Of a DNA stretch of 64,000 nt, positions 56,484 through 64,000 are shown piece after piece. The translations under genes were made by a program, and so were the position numbers. Within the stretch, counting starts at the first letter, position 1; each line of letters begins with the position of its first letter. The stretch comes from Streptomyces marinisediminis. GTDB lineage: Bacteria > Actinomycetota > Actinomycetes > Streptomycetales > Streptomycetaceae. Location of the stretch: NCBI RefSeq assembly GCF_026262575.1, contig NZ_JAPKFL010000030.1:1-64000 (forward strand), written 5' to 3'. Under the pieces are notes generated by a model, which did no database searches, was not told the DNA's origin, and saw only the letters and a list, made by a program, of their open reading frames with translations.

Positions 56484-57896
56484 GTGACCCCGCTCCCCCG
56501 CGTCGTCATCGCCGCGCCCTCCTCGGGCTGCGGCAAGACGACCGTCGCCACCGGGCTGATGGCCGCGTTCGCCGCCCGCGGCACGGCCGTCTCCGGGCAC
56601 AAGGTGGGCCCGGACTACATCGACCCCGGCTACCACGCGCTGGCCACCGGGCGCCCGGGCCGCAACCTGGACCCCTACCTGTGCGGTCCCGAGCGCGTCG
56701 CGCCGCTGTTCCTGCACGGCGCGGCGGGCGCGGAGCTGGCCGTCGTCGAGGGCGTCATGGGCCTGTTCGACGGTGCGTCGGGGCAGGGCGAGACGGGGTC
56801 GACGGCGCAGGTGGCGAAGTTGCTGCGGGCCCCGGTGGTGCTGGTGGTGGACGCCTCGGCGCAGGCGCGGTCGGTGGCCGCCCTGGTGCACGGCTTCGCC
56901 TCCTGGGACCCGCGGGTGCGGCTGGCCGGGGTCATCGTGAACAAGGTGGGCTCCAAGCGCCACGAGGAGCTGCTGCGCGAAGCGCTGGCGGAGACCGGGG
57001 TGCCGGTCCTGGGCGCCCTGCGCCGGCGCGAGCGGGTGCGCACCCCGGCCCGGCACCTGGGCCTGGTCCCGGTGGCCGAGCGGCGCGCGGAGGCGGTGGA
57101 GTCGGTCGCGGAGCTGGCCGAGCAGGTGCGCGCGGGCGTGGACCTGGACGCCGTGCTGGCGCTGGCCCGCAGCGCGCCGCCGCTGCCCGACGCACCGTGG
57201 TCGCCGGCCGACGCGCTCGCCGCGGCCGCCGCGCCGCGCGGCGCCGGGGACGACGGGGCCCCTGACGGGCCCGGTGGGCCGCGGGCGCCCCGGGGGCCGC
57301 GGCGGCGTCCGCTGATCGCCCTCGCGGGCGGTGCGGCGTTCACCTTCGCCTACGCCGAGCACGCCGAGTTGCTGCGCGCGGCCGGGGCGGAGGTCGTCCC
57401 CTTCGACCCGCTGCGCGACGAGCGGCTGCCCGAGGGCACCGCGGGCGTCGTCGTCGGAGGCGGCTTCCCGGAGGTGTACGCGCCGGAGCTGAGCGCCAAC
57501 GCGCCGCTGCGCGCCGACCTCGCCCGCTTCCGCGGCCCGGTGGCGGCGGAGTGCGCGGGGCTGCTGTACCTGGGCCGGGAGCTGGACGGGGCGCCGATGT
57601 GCGGCGTCCTGGACGTCTCTGCGCGGATGACGGAGCGGCTGACGCTGGGGTACCGCGAGGCGGTGGCGGTGGGCGACAGCGTCCTGGCGGCGGCCGGGAC
57701 GCGGGTGCGCGGCCACGAGTTCCACCGCACGGCCACCGAGCCGGGGGCCGGCGCCTCGCCCGCGTGGGGGCTGACCCGGCCGCTGCGGCGGACGGAAGGG
57801 TTCGCCGAGGAGAACGTGCATGCCTCCTACCTGCATGTGCACTGGGCCGCCGAGCCCGCACTGGCCCGGCGCTTCACGGAGAGGTGTGCCGCATGA
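56484..57896 (+). CDS. cobB: Cobyrinate a,c-diamide synthase CobB
   Basis: 470-aa glutamine-dependent a,c-amidase (CobB/CbiA). N-terminal ATPase domain: APSSGCGKTTVATGLM (10-25), GPDYIDPGYH, EGVMGLFDG. C-terminal GATase: C357 in AECAGLLYLGREL, and the final HASYLHVH. Between them is a Gly/Pro/Arg-rich linker (about 250-275) not found in shorter homologues. GTG start at 56484, four bases after cobO; ends with ATGA overlap into cobI. Confidence 0.95.
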   Translation: MTPLPRVVIAAPSSGCGKTTVATGLMAAFAARGTAVSGHKVGPDYIDPGYHALATGRPGRNLDPYLCGPERVAPLFLHGAAGAELAVVEGVMGLFDGASGQGETGSTAQVAKLLRAPVVLVVDASAQARSVAALVHGFASWDPRVRLAGVIVNKVGSKRHEELLREALAETGVPVLGALRRRERVRTPARHLGLVPVAERRAEAVESVAELAEQVRAGVDLDAVLALARSAPPLPDAPWSPADALAAAAAPRGAGDDGAPDGPGGPRAPRGPRRRPLIALAGGAAFTFAYAEHAELLRAAGAEVVPFDPLRDERLPEGTAGVVVGGGFPEVYAPELSANAPLRADLARFRGPVAAECAGLLYLGRELDGAPMCGVLDVSARMTERLTLGYREAVAVGDSVLAAAGTRVRGHEFHRTATEPGAGASPAWGLTRPLRRTEGFAEENVHASYLHVHWAAEPALARRFTERCAA

Positions 57897-58627
57897 GGAC
57901 GCGACCGAAGCTGACCGGGGTCGGAGTCGGCCCCGGAGACCCCGAACTGGTGACCGTCAAGGGCGTGAACGCCCTGCGCGCGGCCGACGTCGTCGTCGTG
58001 CCCGTCATGGACACCGGCGAGCGCGGCCGGGCCGAGGCCACCGTGCTGCACTACGTGGCGCCCGAGCGCGTCGTGCGCGTCGTCTTCGCGCTCAACGAGC
58101 GCCAGGACCACGCCCGGCGGGAGGCCGCCTGGGACGCGGCCGGCGCCCGGGTGGCCGAACTGCTGCGCGAGCGCGGCACCGTGGCGTTCGCGACGATCGG
58201 CGACCCCAACGTGTACTCGACGTTCACCTACCTCGCGCAGACGGTGTCCGACCTGGTGCCCGAGGCCGCGGTGGAGACGGTGCCGGGGGTGACGGCCATG
58301 CAGGACCTGGCCGCGCGCAGCGGCGCGGTGCTGACCGAGGGCACCGAGCCGCTGACGCTCGTGCCGGTGACCGCGGGCCCCGCCGTGCTCAGGGACGCCC
58401 TGGAGGGCCCCGGCACGGTGGTGGCGTACAAGTTCGGGCGCATCGCGGGCGAGGTGGCCAGGGCGCTTCAGAGCACCGGCCGGCTGGAGGGCGCGGTGTG
58501 GGGCTCGGCGCTGGGGCTGCCCGGCGAGTCGATCCGCCCGGCCGCGCGGCTCGGGGACGCGCCGCTGCCGTACCTGTCCACCCTGATCGCGCCCGCGCGG
58601 CGCACGGCCCGCGGAGGCAAGCTGTGA
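57893..58627 (+). CDS. cobI: Precorrin-2 C20-methyltransferase CobI
   Basis: 244-aa SAM-dependent methyltransferase of the tetrapyrrole family. Start region LTGVGVGPGDPELVTVKGVNAL with the GPGDPE loop, then GDPNVYSTFTYL and PGVTAMQDLAARSG, which mark the C20 enzyme (CobI/CbiL). It makes precorrin-3A, or the cobalt analogue if cobalt was already inserted. ATG in the cobB stop; GTGA overlap with cobM. Confidence 0.94.
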   Translation: MRTRPKLTGVGVGPGDPELVTVKGVNALRAADVVVVPVMDTGERGRAEATVLHYVAPERVVRVVFALNERQDHARREAAWDAAGARVAELLRERGTVAFATIGDPNVYSTFTYLAQTVSDLVPEAAVETVPGVTAMQDLAARSGAVLTEGTEPLTLVPVTAGPAVLRDALEGPGTVVAYKFGRIAGEVARALQSTGRLEGAVWGSALGLPGESIRPAARLGDAPLPYLSTLIAPARRTARGGKL

Positions 58628-59574
58628 GCACGACCGAGGCCGCACCCGGCAAGGTGACGATCGTGGGCGCCGGACCCGGCGCCGCCGACCTGCTGACCTT
58701 CCGCGCGGCGCGGGCCATCGCCGAGGCGGACGTGGTGGTGTGGGCCGCGAGCCTGGTGCACGAGGACGTGCTCGGCCACGCCGCCCCGGACGCGGAGGTG
58801 CTGGACTCGGCCACGCTGTCGCTGGAGGACGTGCTCGCGGTGTACGCGCGCGCCCAGCGCGACGGGCTGCGGGTGGCGCGCGTGCACTCCGGCGACCCGG
58901 CGCTGTGGGGCGGCACCCAGGAGCAGGTGGACCGCTGCCACGAGCTGGGCATCGAGGTCGAGATCATCCCCGGGGTGTCCGCGTTCTCGGCCGTGGCGGC
59001 GCTGGCCCAGCGCGAGCTGACCATTCCCGAGGTCGCGCAGTCGGTGATCCTGACCCGGCTGGGCGGCGGGAAGACGCCGATGCCCCCGGGCGAGGAGGTG
59101 CGCGAGTTCGCCCGGCACGGCACGACGATGGCACTGTTCCTGTCGGCGGCGCGCTCGGGCCAGCTCGCCGCCGAGCTGGCCGAGGGCGGCTACCCGCCGG
59201 ACACCCCGGTGATCATCGCCTACCAGGCGACGTGGCCGGAGGAGCTGCTCCTGCGCTGCACGCTCGGCACGCTGGCCGAGACCGTCCGCGAGCACAAGCT
59301 CTGGAAGCACACCCTCTTCCTCGTCGGCCCGGCCCTGGCCGCCTCCGGCACCCGCTCGCACCTGTACCACCCCGGGCACTTCCACGGGTACCGCCGCGCG
59401 GAGCCCGCCGCCCGGCGGGCCCTGCGCGCCGCGCGGCGCTCCGGCGAGCACGGCCCCGCGCACGGCCCCGGCCGCGGCGCGGGCGACCACCCGTCCCCCG
59501 GCCCGGGCGGCGGGGAGGACCCCGGCCCCGGCGGCCCGGAGGGCTCCGGCGAGGCCGGGGGCGGTCGTGGCTAG
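58624..59574 (+). CDS. cobM: Precorrin-4 C11-methyltransferase CobM
   Basis: 316-aa methyltransferase. Family marks: VTIVGAGPGAADLLTFRAARAI, VHSGDPALWGGTQEQ and PGVSAFSAVAALAQRELTIPEV. The core ends near residue 255 (LVGPALAASGTRSHLYHPGHFHGYR). The last about 60 residues are a Gly/Pro/Arg/His-rich tail without counterpart in most CobM/CbiF proteins and likely disordered. Start GTG in the cobI stop; overlaps cobL by eight bases. Confidence 0.94.
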   Translation: MSTTEAAPGKVTIVGAGPGAADLLTFRAARAIAEADVVVWAASLVHEDVLGHAAPDAEVLDSATLSLEDVLAVYARAQRDGLRVARVHSGDPALWGGTQEQVDRCHELGIEVEIIPGVSAFSAVAALAQRELTIPEVAQSVILTRLGGGKTPMPPGEEVREFARHGTTMALFLSAARSGQLAAELAEGGYPPDTPVIIAYQATWPEELLLRCTLGTLAETVREHKLWKHTLFLVGPALAASGTRSHLYHPGHFHGYRRAEPAARRALRAARRSGEHGPAHGPGRGAGDHPSPGPGGGEDPGPGGPEGSGEAGGGRG

Positions 59575-60835
59575 ACCGGACCCCCGGGTCACCGTCGTGG
59601 GCACCGGCACCGCGCCGGGCCCGGCCCCCGCGGTGGCCGGGGACGCGACCCTCGTCGTCGGCGCCCGCCGCCACCTGGCGGCCGCCGCGCTCCCGCCGGG
59701 CGCCCGGCGCGTGGTGCTGGGCCCGCTCGCGCCCGCCCTGGCGGCGATCGAGGCGGAGCTGGCCGCGCCCGGCACGCCCCGGGTGTGGGTGCTGGCCTCG
59801 GGCGACCCGGGCTTCTTCGGCATCGTGCGGGCGCTGGCCGAGCGGCTGGGCCCCCAGCGGCTGGACGTGCGCCCCTCGGCGCCGTCGGTCGCGGTCGCCT
59901 TCGCCCGCGCCGGGCTGCCCTGGGACGACGCCGCCGTGGTGAGCGCGCACGGCCGGGACCTGCGCACGGCCGTCAACGTCTGCCGCGCGCACCCCAAGAC
60001 GGCCGTGCTCACCGGACCCGGCGCGGGCCCCGCGGAGCTGGGCGCGGCCCTGGAGGGCACCGGCATCGTCCGCACCCTGGTGGTGGCGAGCGCGCTGGGC
60101 ACCGCACGGGAGACCGTGGCGCGGCTCTCGCCCGCCGAGGCGGCCGCCCGCCCGTGGCCGGAGCCGGTGAGCGTCGTGCTGTGCCTGGCGCCCGAGCGCG
60201 CCGTCGCGCCGGAGCGGCGCACGCTGGCCGGCGCCCCGGACCGGCCGGCCGGCTGGGCGCTGCCCGAGGCGGCCTTCGCCCACCGCGACTCGATGATCAC
60301 CAAGTACGAGGTGCGGGCGCTGGCCCTGGCCCGGCTCGGCCCGCGCGCCGGGGACCTGGTGTGGGACGTCGGCGCGGGCTCGGGTTCGGTGGCCGTGGAG
60401 TGCGCGCGGCTCGGCGCGGCGGCCGTCGCCGTCGAGCGCGACGCGGACGGCGTGGCGCGCTGCCGGGCGAACGCCGCCGCGCACGGCGTGGACGTGCAGA
60501 CCGTGCACGGCACCGCGCCCGGGGCGCTGGCCGGGCTGCCGGACCCGGACGCCGTCTTCGTCGGCGGCGGCGGCCGGGACCTGCCCGACGTCGTCACCGC
60601 CTGCGCCCGGCGCGCCCGGCGCTGCGTCGTCGTCACCCTCGCCGCGCTCGACCGGGTGCCCGCCGTGCGCGCCGCGCTGGCCGGGGCCGGGCTGGACGCG
60701 GCCGGCGTGCAGCTCCAGTCGGCCCGGCTCGCGCCGCTGCCCGGCGACGTCACCCGGCTCGCCGCCGTGAACCCCGTCTTCGTCCTGTGGGGGAACAGGA
60801 CCCCTGCGACCAGCTCACAAGGAGTCTCCCCGTGA
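59567..60835 (+). CDS. cobL: Precorrin-6Y C5,15-methyltransferase CobL (CbiE-CbiT)
   Basis: 422-aa bifunctional enzyme. N-terminal CbiE-type methyltransferase (about 1-205: VTVVGTGTAPGPAP, WVLASGDPGFFGI, HGRDLRT) and C-terminal CbiT-type domain (about 230-410: MITKYEVRALALARL, DLVWDVGAGSGSVAVECAR). It methylates C5 and C15 and removes the acetate carboxyl on ring C. The start is GTG at 59567, within the end of cobM. Its end overlaps the cbiG-cobJ gene by GTGA, with AAGGAG just before. Confidence 0.94.
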   Translation: MARPDPRVTVVGTGTAPGPAPAVAGDATLVVGARRHLAAAALPPGARRVVLGPLAPALAAIEAELAAPGTPRVWVLASGDPGFFGIVRALAERLGPQRLDVRPSAPSVAVAFARAGLPWDDAAVVSAHGRDLRTAVNVCRAHPKTAVLTGPGAGPAELGAALEGTGIVRTLVVASALGTARETVARLSPAEAAARPWPEPVSVVLCLAPERAVAPERRTLAGAPDRPAGWALPEAAFAHRDSMITKYEVRALALARLGPRAGDLVWDVGAGSGSVAVECARLGAAAVAVERDADGVARCRANAAAHGVDVQTVHGTAPGALAGLPDPDAVFVGGGGRDLPDVVTACARRARRCVVVTLAALDRVPAVRAALAGAGLDAAGVQLQSARLAPLPGDVTRLAAVNPVFVLWGNRTPATSSQGVSP

Positions 60836-62547
60836 TCGGCCTGATCTCCGCCACCGCGGCCGGCGCCGCCGCCTGCGACCGGCTGGCCGCCGCCTGGCCG
60901 GACCGCACCCGCCGCTACCCCGGGCCCGTCGCGGACGCGGTGCGCGCGGCGTTCGCCGAGTGCGAGCAACTGGTGTGCTTCCTGGCCACCGGCGCCACCG
61001 TCCGCCTGCTCGCCCCGCTGCTGCGCGACAAGCGCGAGGACCCGGGCGTGGTCTGCGTGGACGAGGCGCGGCGGCACGCGGTGGCCCTGCTCGGCGGCCA
61101 CGCGGGCGGCGCGAACGCCCTGGCGGACCGGGTGGCCGAGCAGTTCCCCGGCTGCCGCCCGGTGGTGACCACCGCCACGGACGCCACCGGCGTGCCCGGT
61201 CTGGACACGCTGGGCTGGCCCGTGGAGGGCGCCGTCGCCGCCGTCTCCCGGGCGATGCTCGACGGGTCACCGGTCCGCCTGGTCTCCGACGCCGTCCACC
61301 CGCTGCCCGCGCTGCCGCCCAACGTCGCGGCGGACGCGGACGGCGCGGTGTCGCTGCTGGTCAGCGACCTGGCCGTGGAGCCGGAGAAGGGGCAGGCGGT
61401 GCTGCGTCCGCCCACGGTGACCGTCGGCGTCGGGGCGAGCCGCGGCGCGTCGGCCGAGGAGGTGCTGACGCTGATCGGGAGCGCGCTGGCCGCCGCCGGC
61501 CTGTCGCCGCGCTCGGTGGCGGCGCTGGCCACCGTGGAGGCCAAGGCCGGGGAGCCGGGCCTCGTGGCCGCCGCCGAGCACCTGGGCGTGCCGCTGCGGG
61601 CCCACCCCGCGGCCGCGCTCGCCGAGATCCCCGTGCCCAATCCCTCGCGGGCGCCGCGGGACGCGGTGGGCACGCCGAGCGTGGCCGAGGCCGCCGCGCT
61701 GCGGGAGGCCGGGCCCGGGGCCGACCTGCTGGTGCCCAAGCGCAAGTCGGAGCCCGCGCCGGGGGCCGCCGCCATGGCCACCTGCGCGGTCGCCCGCCGC
61801 CGGCCGCGCGGCCGGCTGGCCGTCGTCGGTCTGGGGCCCGGCGCCCGCGACCTGCTCACGCCGCGCGCCCGCGACGAGCTGCGCCGCGCGTCCGTCCTGG
61901 TGGGCCTTGACCAGTACGTGGCGCAGGTCCGCGACCTGCTGCGCCCCGGCACGCGGGTGCTGGAGTCCGGGCTCGGGGCCGAAGAGGAGCGAGCCCGCAC
62001 CGCGGTGGCGCAGGCGCGCGCCGGGCACGCGGTGGCGCTCATCGGCAGCGGGGACGCGGGCGTGTACGCGATGGCCTCCCCGGCGCTGGCTGAGGCGTCG
62101 GCGGACATCGACGTCGTCGGGGTGCCCGGCGTCACCGCGGCCCTGGCCGCCGCCGCCCTGCTGGGCGCGCCGCTGGGCCACGACCACGTCTCGATCAGCC
62201 TCTCCGACCTGCACACGCCCTGGGAGGTGATCGCCCGCCGGGTGGCCGCGGCCGCCGCCGCCGACCTGGTCGTCACCTTCTACAACCCGCGCTCGCGCGG
62301 CCGGGACTGGCAGCTCCCGAAGGCGCTGGGCCTGCTGGCCGAGCACCGCGCCCCGGACACCCCCGTCGGCGTGGTGCGCAACGCCTCGCGCCCGGGCGAG
62401 CGGGTGCGCCTGACGACGCTGGGCGCACTGGACCCGGCGGACGTGGACATGATGACCGTCGTCACCGTCGGCAACACTGCCACCCGCGCCGTCGCGGGCC
62501 GGATGGTCACGCCGCGCGGCTACCGCTGGCAGGAGGCCCGGGCATGA
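60832..62547 (+). CDS. cobJ: CbiG-CobJ fusion (hydrolase + C17-methyltransferase)
   Basis: 571-aa fusion. The N-terminal part (about 1-325) is CbiG-like, cobalt-precorrin-5A hydrolase: LVCFLATGATVRLLAPLL, GGHAGGANALA, VGVGASRGASAEEVL and ATVEAKAGEPGL. The C-terminal part (about 335-571) is precorrin-3B C17-methyltransferase (CobJ/CbiH): LAVVGLGPGARDLLTPRA, GSGDAGVYAMASPA, TFYNPRSRGRDWQL and MMTVVTVGN. CbiG belongs to the cobalt-early route, while CobN later in the pathway belongs to the oxygen-dependent route. GTG start in the cobL stop. Fusion of the two is known in actinobacteria. Confidence 0.93.
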   Translation: MIGLISATAAGAAACDRLAAAWPDRTRRYPGPVADAVRAAFAECEQLVCFLATGATVRLLAPLLRDKREDPGVVCVDEARRHAVALLGGHAGGANALADRVAEQFPGCRPVVTTATDATGVPGLDTLGWPVEGAVAAVSRAMLDGSPVRLVSDAVHPLPALPPNVAADADGAVSLLVSDLAVEPEKGQAVLRPPTVTVGVGASRGASAEEVLTLIGSALAAAGLSPRSVAALATVEAKAGEPGLVAAAEHLGVPLRAHPAAALAEIPVPNPSRAPRDAVGTPSVAEAAALREAGPGADLLVPKRKSEPAPGAAAMATCAVARRRPRGRLAVVGLGPGARDLLTPRARDELRRASVLVGLDQYVAQVRDLLRPGTRVLESGLGAEEERARTAVAQARAGHAVALIGSGDAGVYAMASPALAEASADIDVVGVPGVTAALAAAALLGAPLGHDHVSISLSDLHTPWEVIARRVAAAAAADLVVTFYNPRSRGRDWQLPKALGLLAEHRAPDTPVGVVRNASRPGERVRLTTLGALDPADVDMMTVVTVGNTATRAVAGRMVTPRGYRWQEARA

Positions 62548-63182
62548 GCGACCCCCGCATCGTCCACCCCATCGAGCAGGAGTCCTACCGCGTCCTGCGC
62601 TCCCGGCTGGAGACCGGGCACCTGCCGCCGCTGACCCGGGCGGTGGTCGAGCGGGTGATCCACTCCAGCGCGGACCTGGAGTACGCGAGCGACCTGGTGA
62701 CCGACGAGGCCCACCTGCGCGCCGCGCACACCGCGCTGCACGAGCGGCAGGCGCCCGTGGTCACCGACGTGGCGATGGTCGCGGCCGGCATCACCCGGCG
62801 GCAGACGGTGTGCCGGCTGGCCGACGCGCAGGCCGGCCCCGGGCTGACCCGCTCGGCGCACGCCGTACGCCTGGCCTACGCGCAGGTGGGGCCCGGCGCC
62901 GTGTGGGTCGTCGGCTGCGCGCCCACCGCCCTGTTCGAACTCATCGCGCTCGACGTCGCACCGGCGCTGGTCGTCGGGCTGCCCGTCGGGTTCGTCGGCG
63001 CCGCCGAGAGCAAGGCCGCGCTGCGCGAGAGCGGCCTGCCCGCCGTCAGCAACCGCTCGGAGAAGGGCGGTTCGGCCGTCGCCGCGGCGGCGCTCAACGC
63101 CCTGCTCTACACCCCCTTCCCGGCCGGTGGCCCCACCGGCCGGGCCGCCACGCCCCCTTCCACCCCCGAGGAGACTCCGTGA
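62544..63182 (+). CDS. cobH: Precorrin-8X methylmutase CobH
   Basis: 212-aa methylmutase that moves the C11 methyl to C12, giving hydrogenobyrinate. Active-site His H40 in VIHSSADLEY, the block DVAMVAAGI, and GLPVGFVGAAESKAAL are typical. The last about 20 residues are Pro/Thr-rich. The ATG lies in the stop of the cbiG-cobJ gene. Confidence 0.95.
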   Translation: MSDPRIVHPIEQESYRVLRSRLETGHLPPLTRAVVERVIHSSADLEYASDLVTDEAHLRAAHTALHERQAPVVTDVAMVAAGITRRQTVCRLADAQAGPGLTRSAHAVRLAYAQVGPGAVWVVGCAPTALFELIALDVAPALVVGLPVGFVGAAESKAALRESGLPAVSNRSEKGGSAVAAAALNALLYTPFPAGGPTGRAATPPSTPEETP

Positions 63183-64000
63183 CCACCCCGCCCGCCCTGC
63201 TGCTCGTCGGCCACGGCACCCGAGACGAGGCCGGTGCCGAGGCCTTCCGCTCCTTCGTCGGCAAACTGGCCGAACGCCGCCCCGGGACGGCGGTGGGCGG
63301 CGGGTTCATCGAGCTGTCCCCGCCGCCGCTCGCGGAGGCCGTCACCGACCTGGTCGAGCAGGGGGTGCGCCGCTTCGCCGCCGTCCCGCTGATGCTCGTC
63401 TCGGCCGGGCACGCCAAGGGCGACATCCCCGCCGCGCTCGCCCGCGAGCAGGAGCGCCACCCCGGCACCACGTACGCCTACGGGCGCCCGCTGGGCCCGC
63501 ACCCCTCGCTGCTCGCGGTGCTCGAGCGCCGGTTGGAGGAGGCGCTGGGCGGCACCGTGCGCACCCCGGCCGACCGGGCGGACGTCACCGTGCTGCTGGT
63601 CGGCCGCGGCTCGACCGACCCGGACGCCAACGCCGAGGTGCACAAGGCGGCCCGGCTGCTGTGGGAGGGCCGCGGCTACGCCGGCGTGGAGACCGCCTTC
63701 GTCTCGCTGGCCGCCCCCGACGTCGCCTCCGGCCTGGACCGCTGCCGCGCGCTGGGCGCCCGCCGCGTCGTCGTGCTGCCCTACTTCCTGTTCACCGGCA
63801 TCCTGCCCGAGCGCGTGACGCTCCAGGCCCGGGGCTGGGCGGACGCACACCCCGAGACGGAGGTGCGCGTCGCCGACGTCATCGGCCCGACCGACGAGCT
63901 GGCCGACCTGGTGTGGCAGCGCTACCAGGAGGCGCTGGACGGCGACATCCGCATGAACTGCGACTCCTGCGTGTACCGCATCGCGCTGCCGGGGTTCGAG
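63179..64000 (+). CDS. cbiX: Sirohydrochlorin cobaltochelatase CbiX (partial)
   Basis: 274 codons are visible and the frame is still open at the window edge, so the 3' end is missing. The GTG start lies in the cobH stop (GTGA). Two CbiX-type halves: LLLVGHGTRDEAG (H12) with PLMLVSAGHAKGD, and VLLVGRGSTDPDANAE with VVLPYFLFTGIL. Near the visible end is MNCDSCVYR, a Cys-x2-Cys motif of a kind that can bind an Fe-S cluster in some CbiX proteins. It would insert cobalt early, into sirohydrochlorin. Confidence 0.93.
   Translation, partial: MTTPPALLLVGHGTRDEAGAEAFRSFVGKLAERRPGTAVGGGFIELSPPPLAEAVTDLVEQGVRRFAAVPLMLVSAGHAKGDIPAALAREQERHPGTTYAYGRPLGPHPSLLAVLERRLEEALGGTVRTPADRADVTVLLVGRGSTDPDANAEVHKAARLLWEGRGYAGVETAFVSLAAPDVASGLDRCRALGARRVVVLPYFLFTGILPERVTLQARGWADAHPETEVRVADVIGPTDELADLVWQRYQEALDGDIRMNCDSCVYRIALPGFE

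Overview
The window is chromosomal DNA of a Streptomyces (or very close relative). The reasons are very high G+C with strong third-position G/C bias, a chaplin, a Spo0M-type sporulation protein, an Xre/DUF397/ATPase cluster, an SGM_5486-type micro-protein and a Gbn-type nucleoid protein. From memory, the gene order closely follows the Streptomyces coelicolor chromosome from about SCO1792 to about SCO1857, so most of it is conserved core. The clearly accessory-looking island is 15.0-18.4 kb.

Layout. 0.2-7.4 kb: housekeeping and envelope genes (alkyl-base DNA glycosylase, Spo0M, barstar-like, PEBP-like, HNH nuclease, an SPFH/NfeD pair, an ABC ATPase, an unknown protein and a ChpE-position chaplin). 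7.65-9.4 kb: NarL/GAF-kinase two-component pair, with an 8-bp tandem repeat beside its 3' end. 9.8-14.7 kb: FHA-FHA-ABC2 transporter, serB, SixA-type phosphatase. 15.5-18.2 kb: Xre/DUF5753 regulator, divergent ATPase and three DUF397 copies separated by decayed pieces of regulator genes. 18.4-22.2 kb: MFS transporter plus a 38-aa micro-protein, a divergent GntR/FCD regulator, and fabG-fabI. 22.4-34.3 kb: tldD/tldE, a KMSKS-type tyrS, GlsB-type and DUF3099 membrane proteins, moaA, a secreted subtilase, and exonuclease-SURF1-SDR. 34.4-36.8 kb: a five-gene Asp23/AmaP envelope-stress operon. 37.0-43.9 kb: enoyl-CoA hydratase, gbn, an ABC-F ATPase with a candidate 7-codon leader, an unknown 454-aa protein, an alpha/beta hydrolase and a class II aldolase. 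44.5-46.9 kb: a PHO-box-preceded phosphate transporter and small membrane proteins.

47.3-64.0 kb is a single cobalamin operon. A promoter and a B12 riboswitch are followed by cbiB(cobD), cobQ, cobN, a ChlI-ChlD fusion, cobO, cobB, cobI, cobM, cobL, a cbiG-cobJ fusion, cobH and cbiX. Nearly every junction is an ATGA, GTGA or TAATG overlap, so the operon looks translationally coupled. cbiX runs off the right edge.

The observations most worth a second look are: (1) the DUF397 triplication, with near-identical copies alternating with eroded Xre/DUF5753 fragments; (2) the leader ORF and mutually exclusive RNA pairing upstream of the ABC-F gene, which resemble ribosome-stalling control; (3) two perfect palindromic operators at 15.0 and 16.0 kb whose regulators are unknown; (4) the overlapping divergent promoters of the MFS/GntR pair. 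I saw no tRNA, rRNA, CRISPR array, insertion sequence or phage gene. All family assignments are by eye, without database searches.
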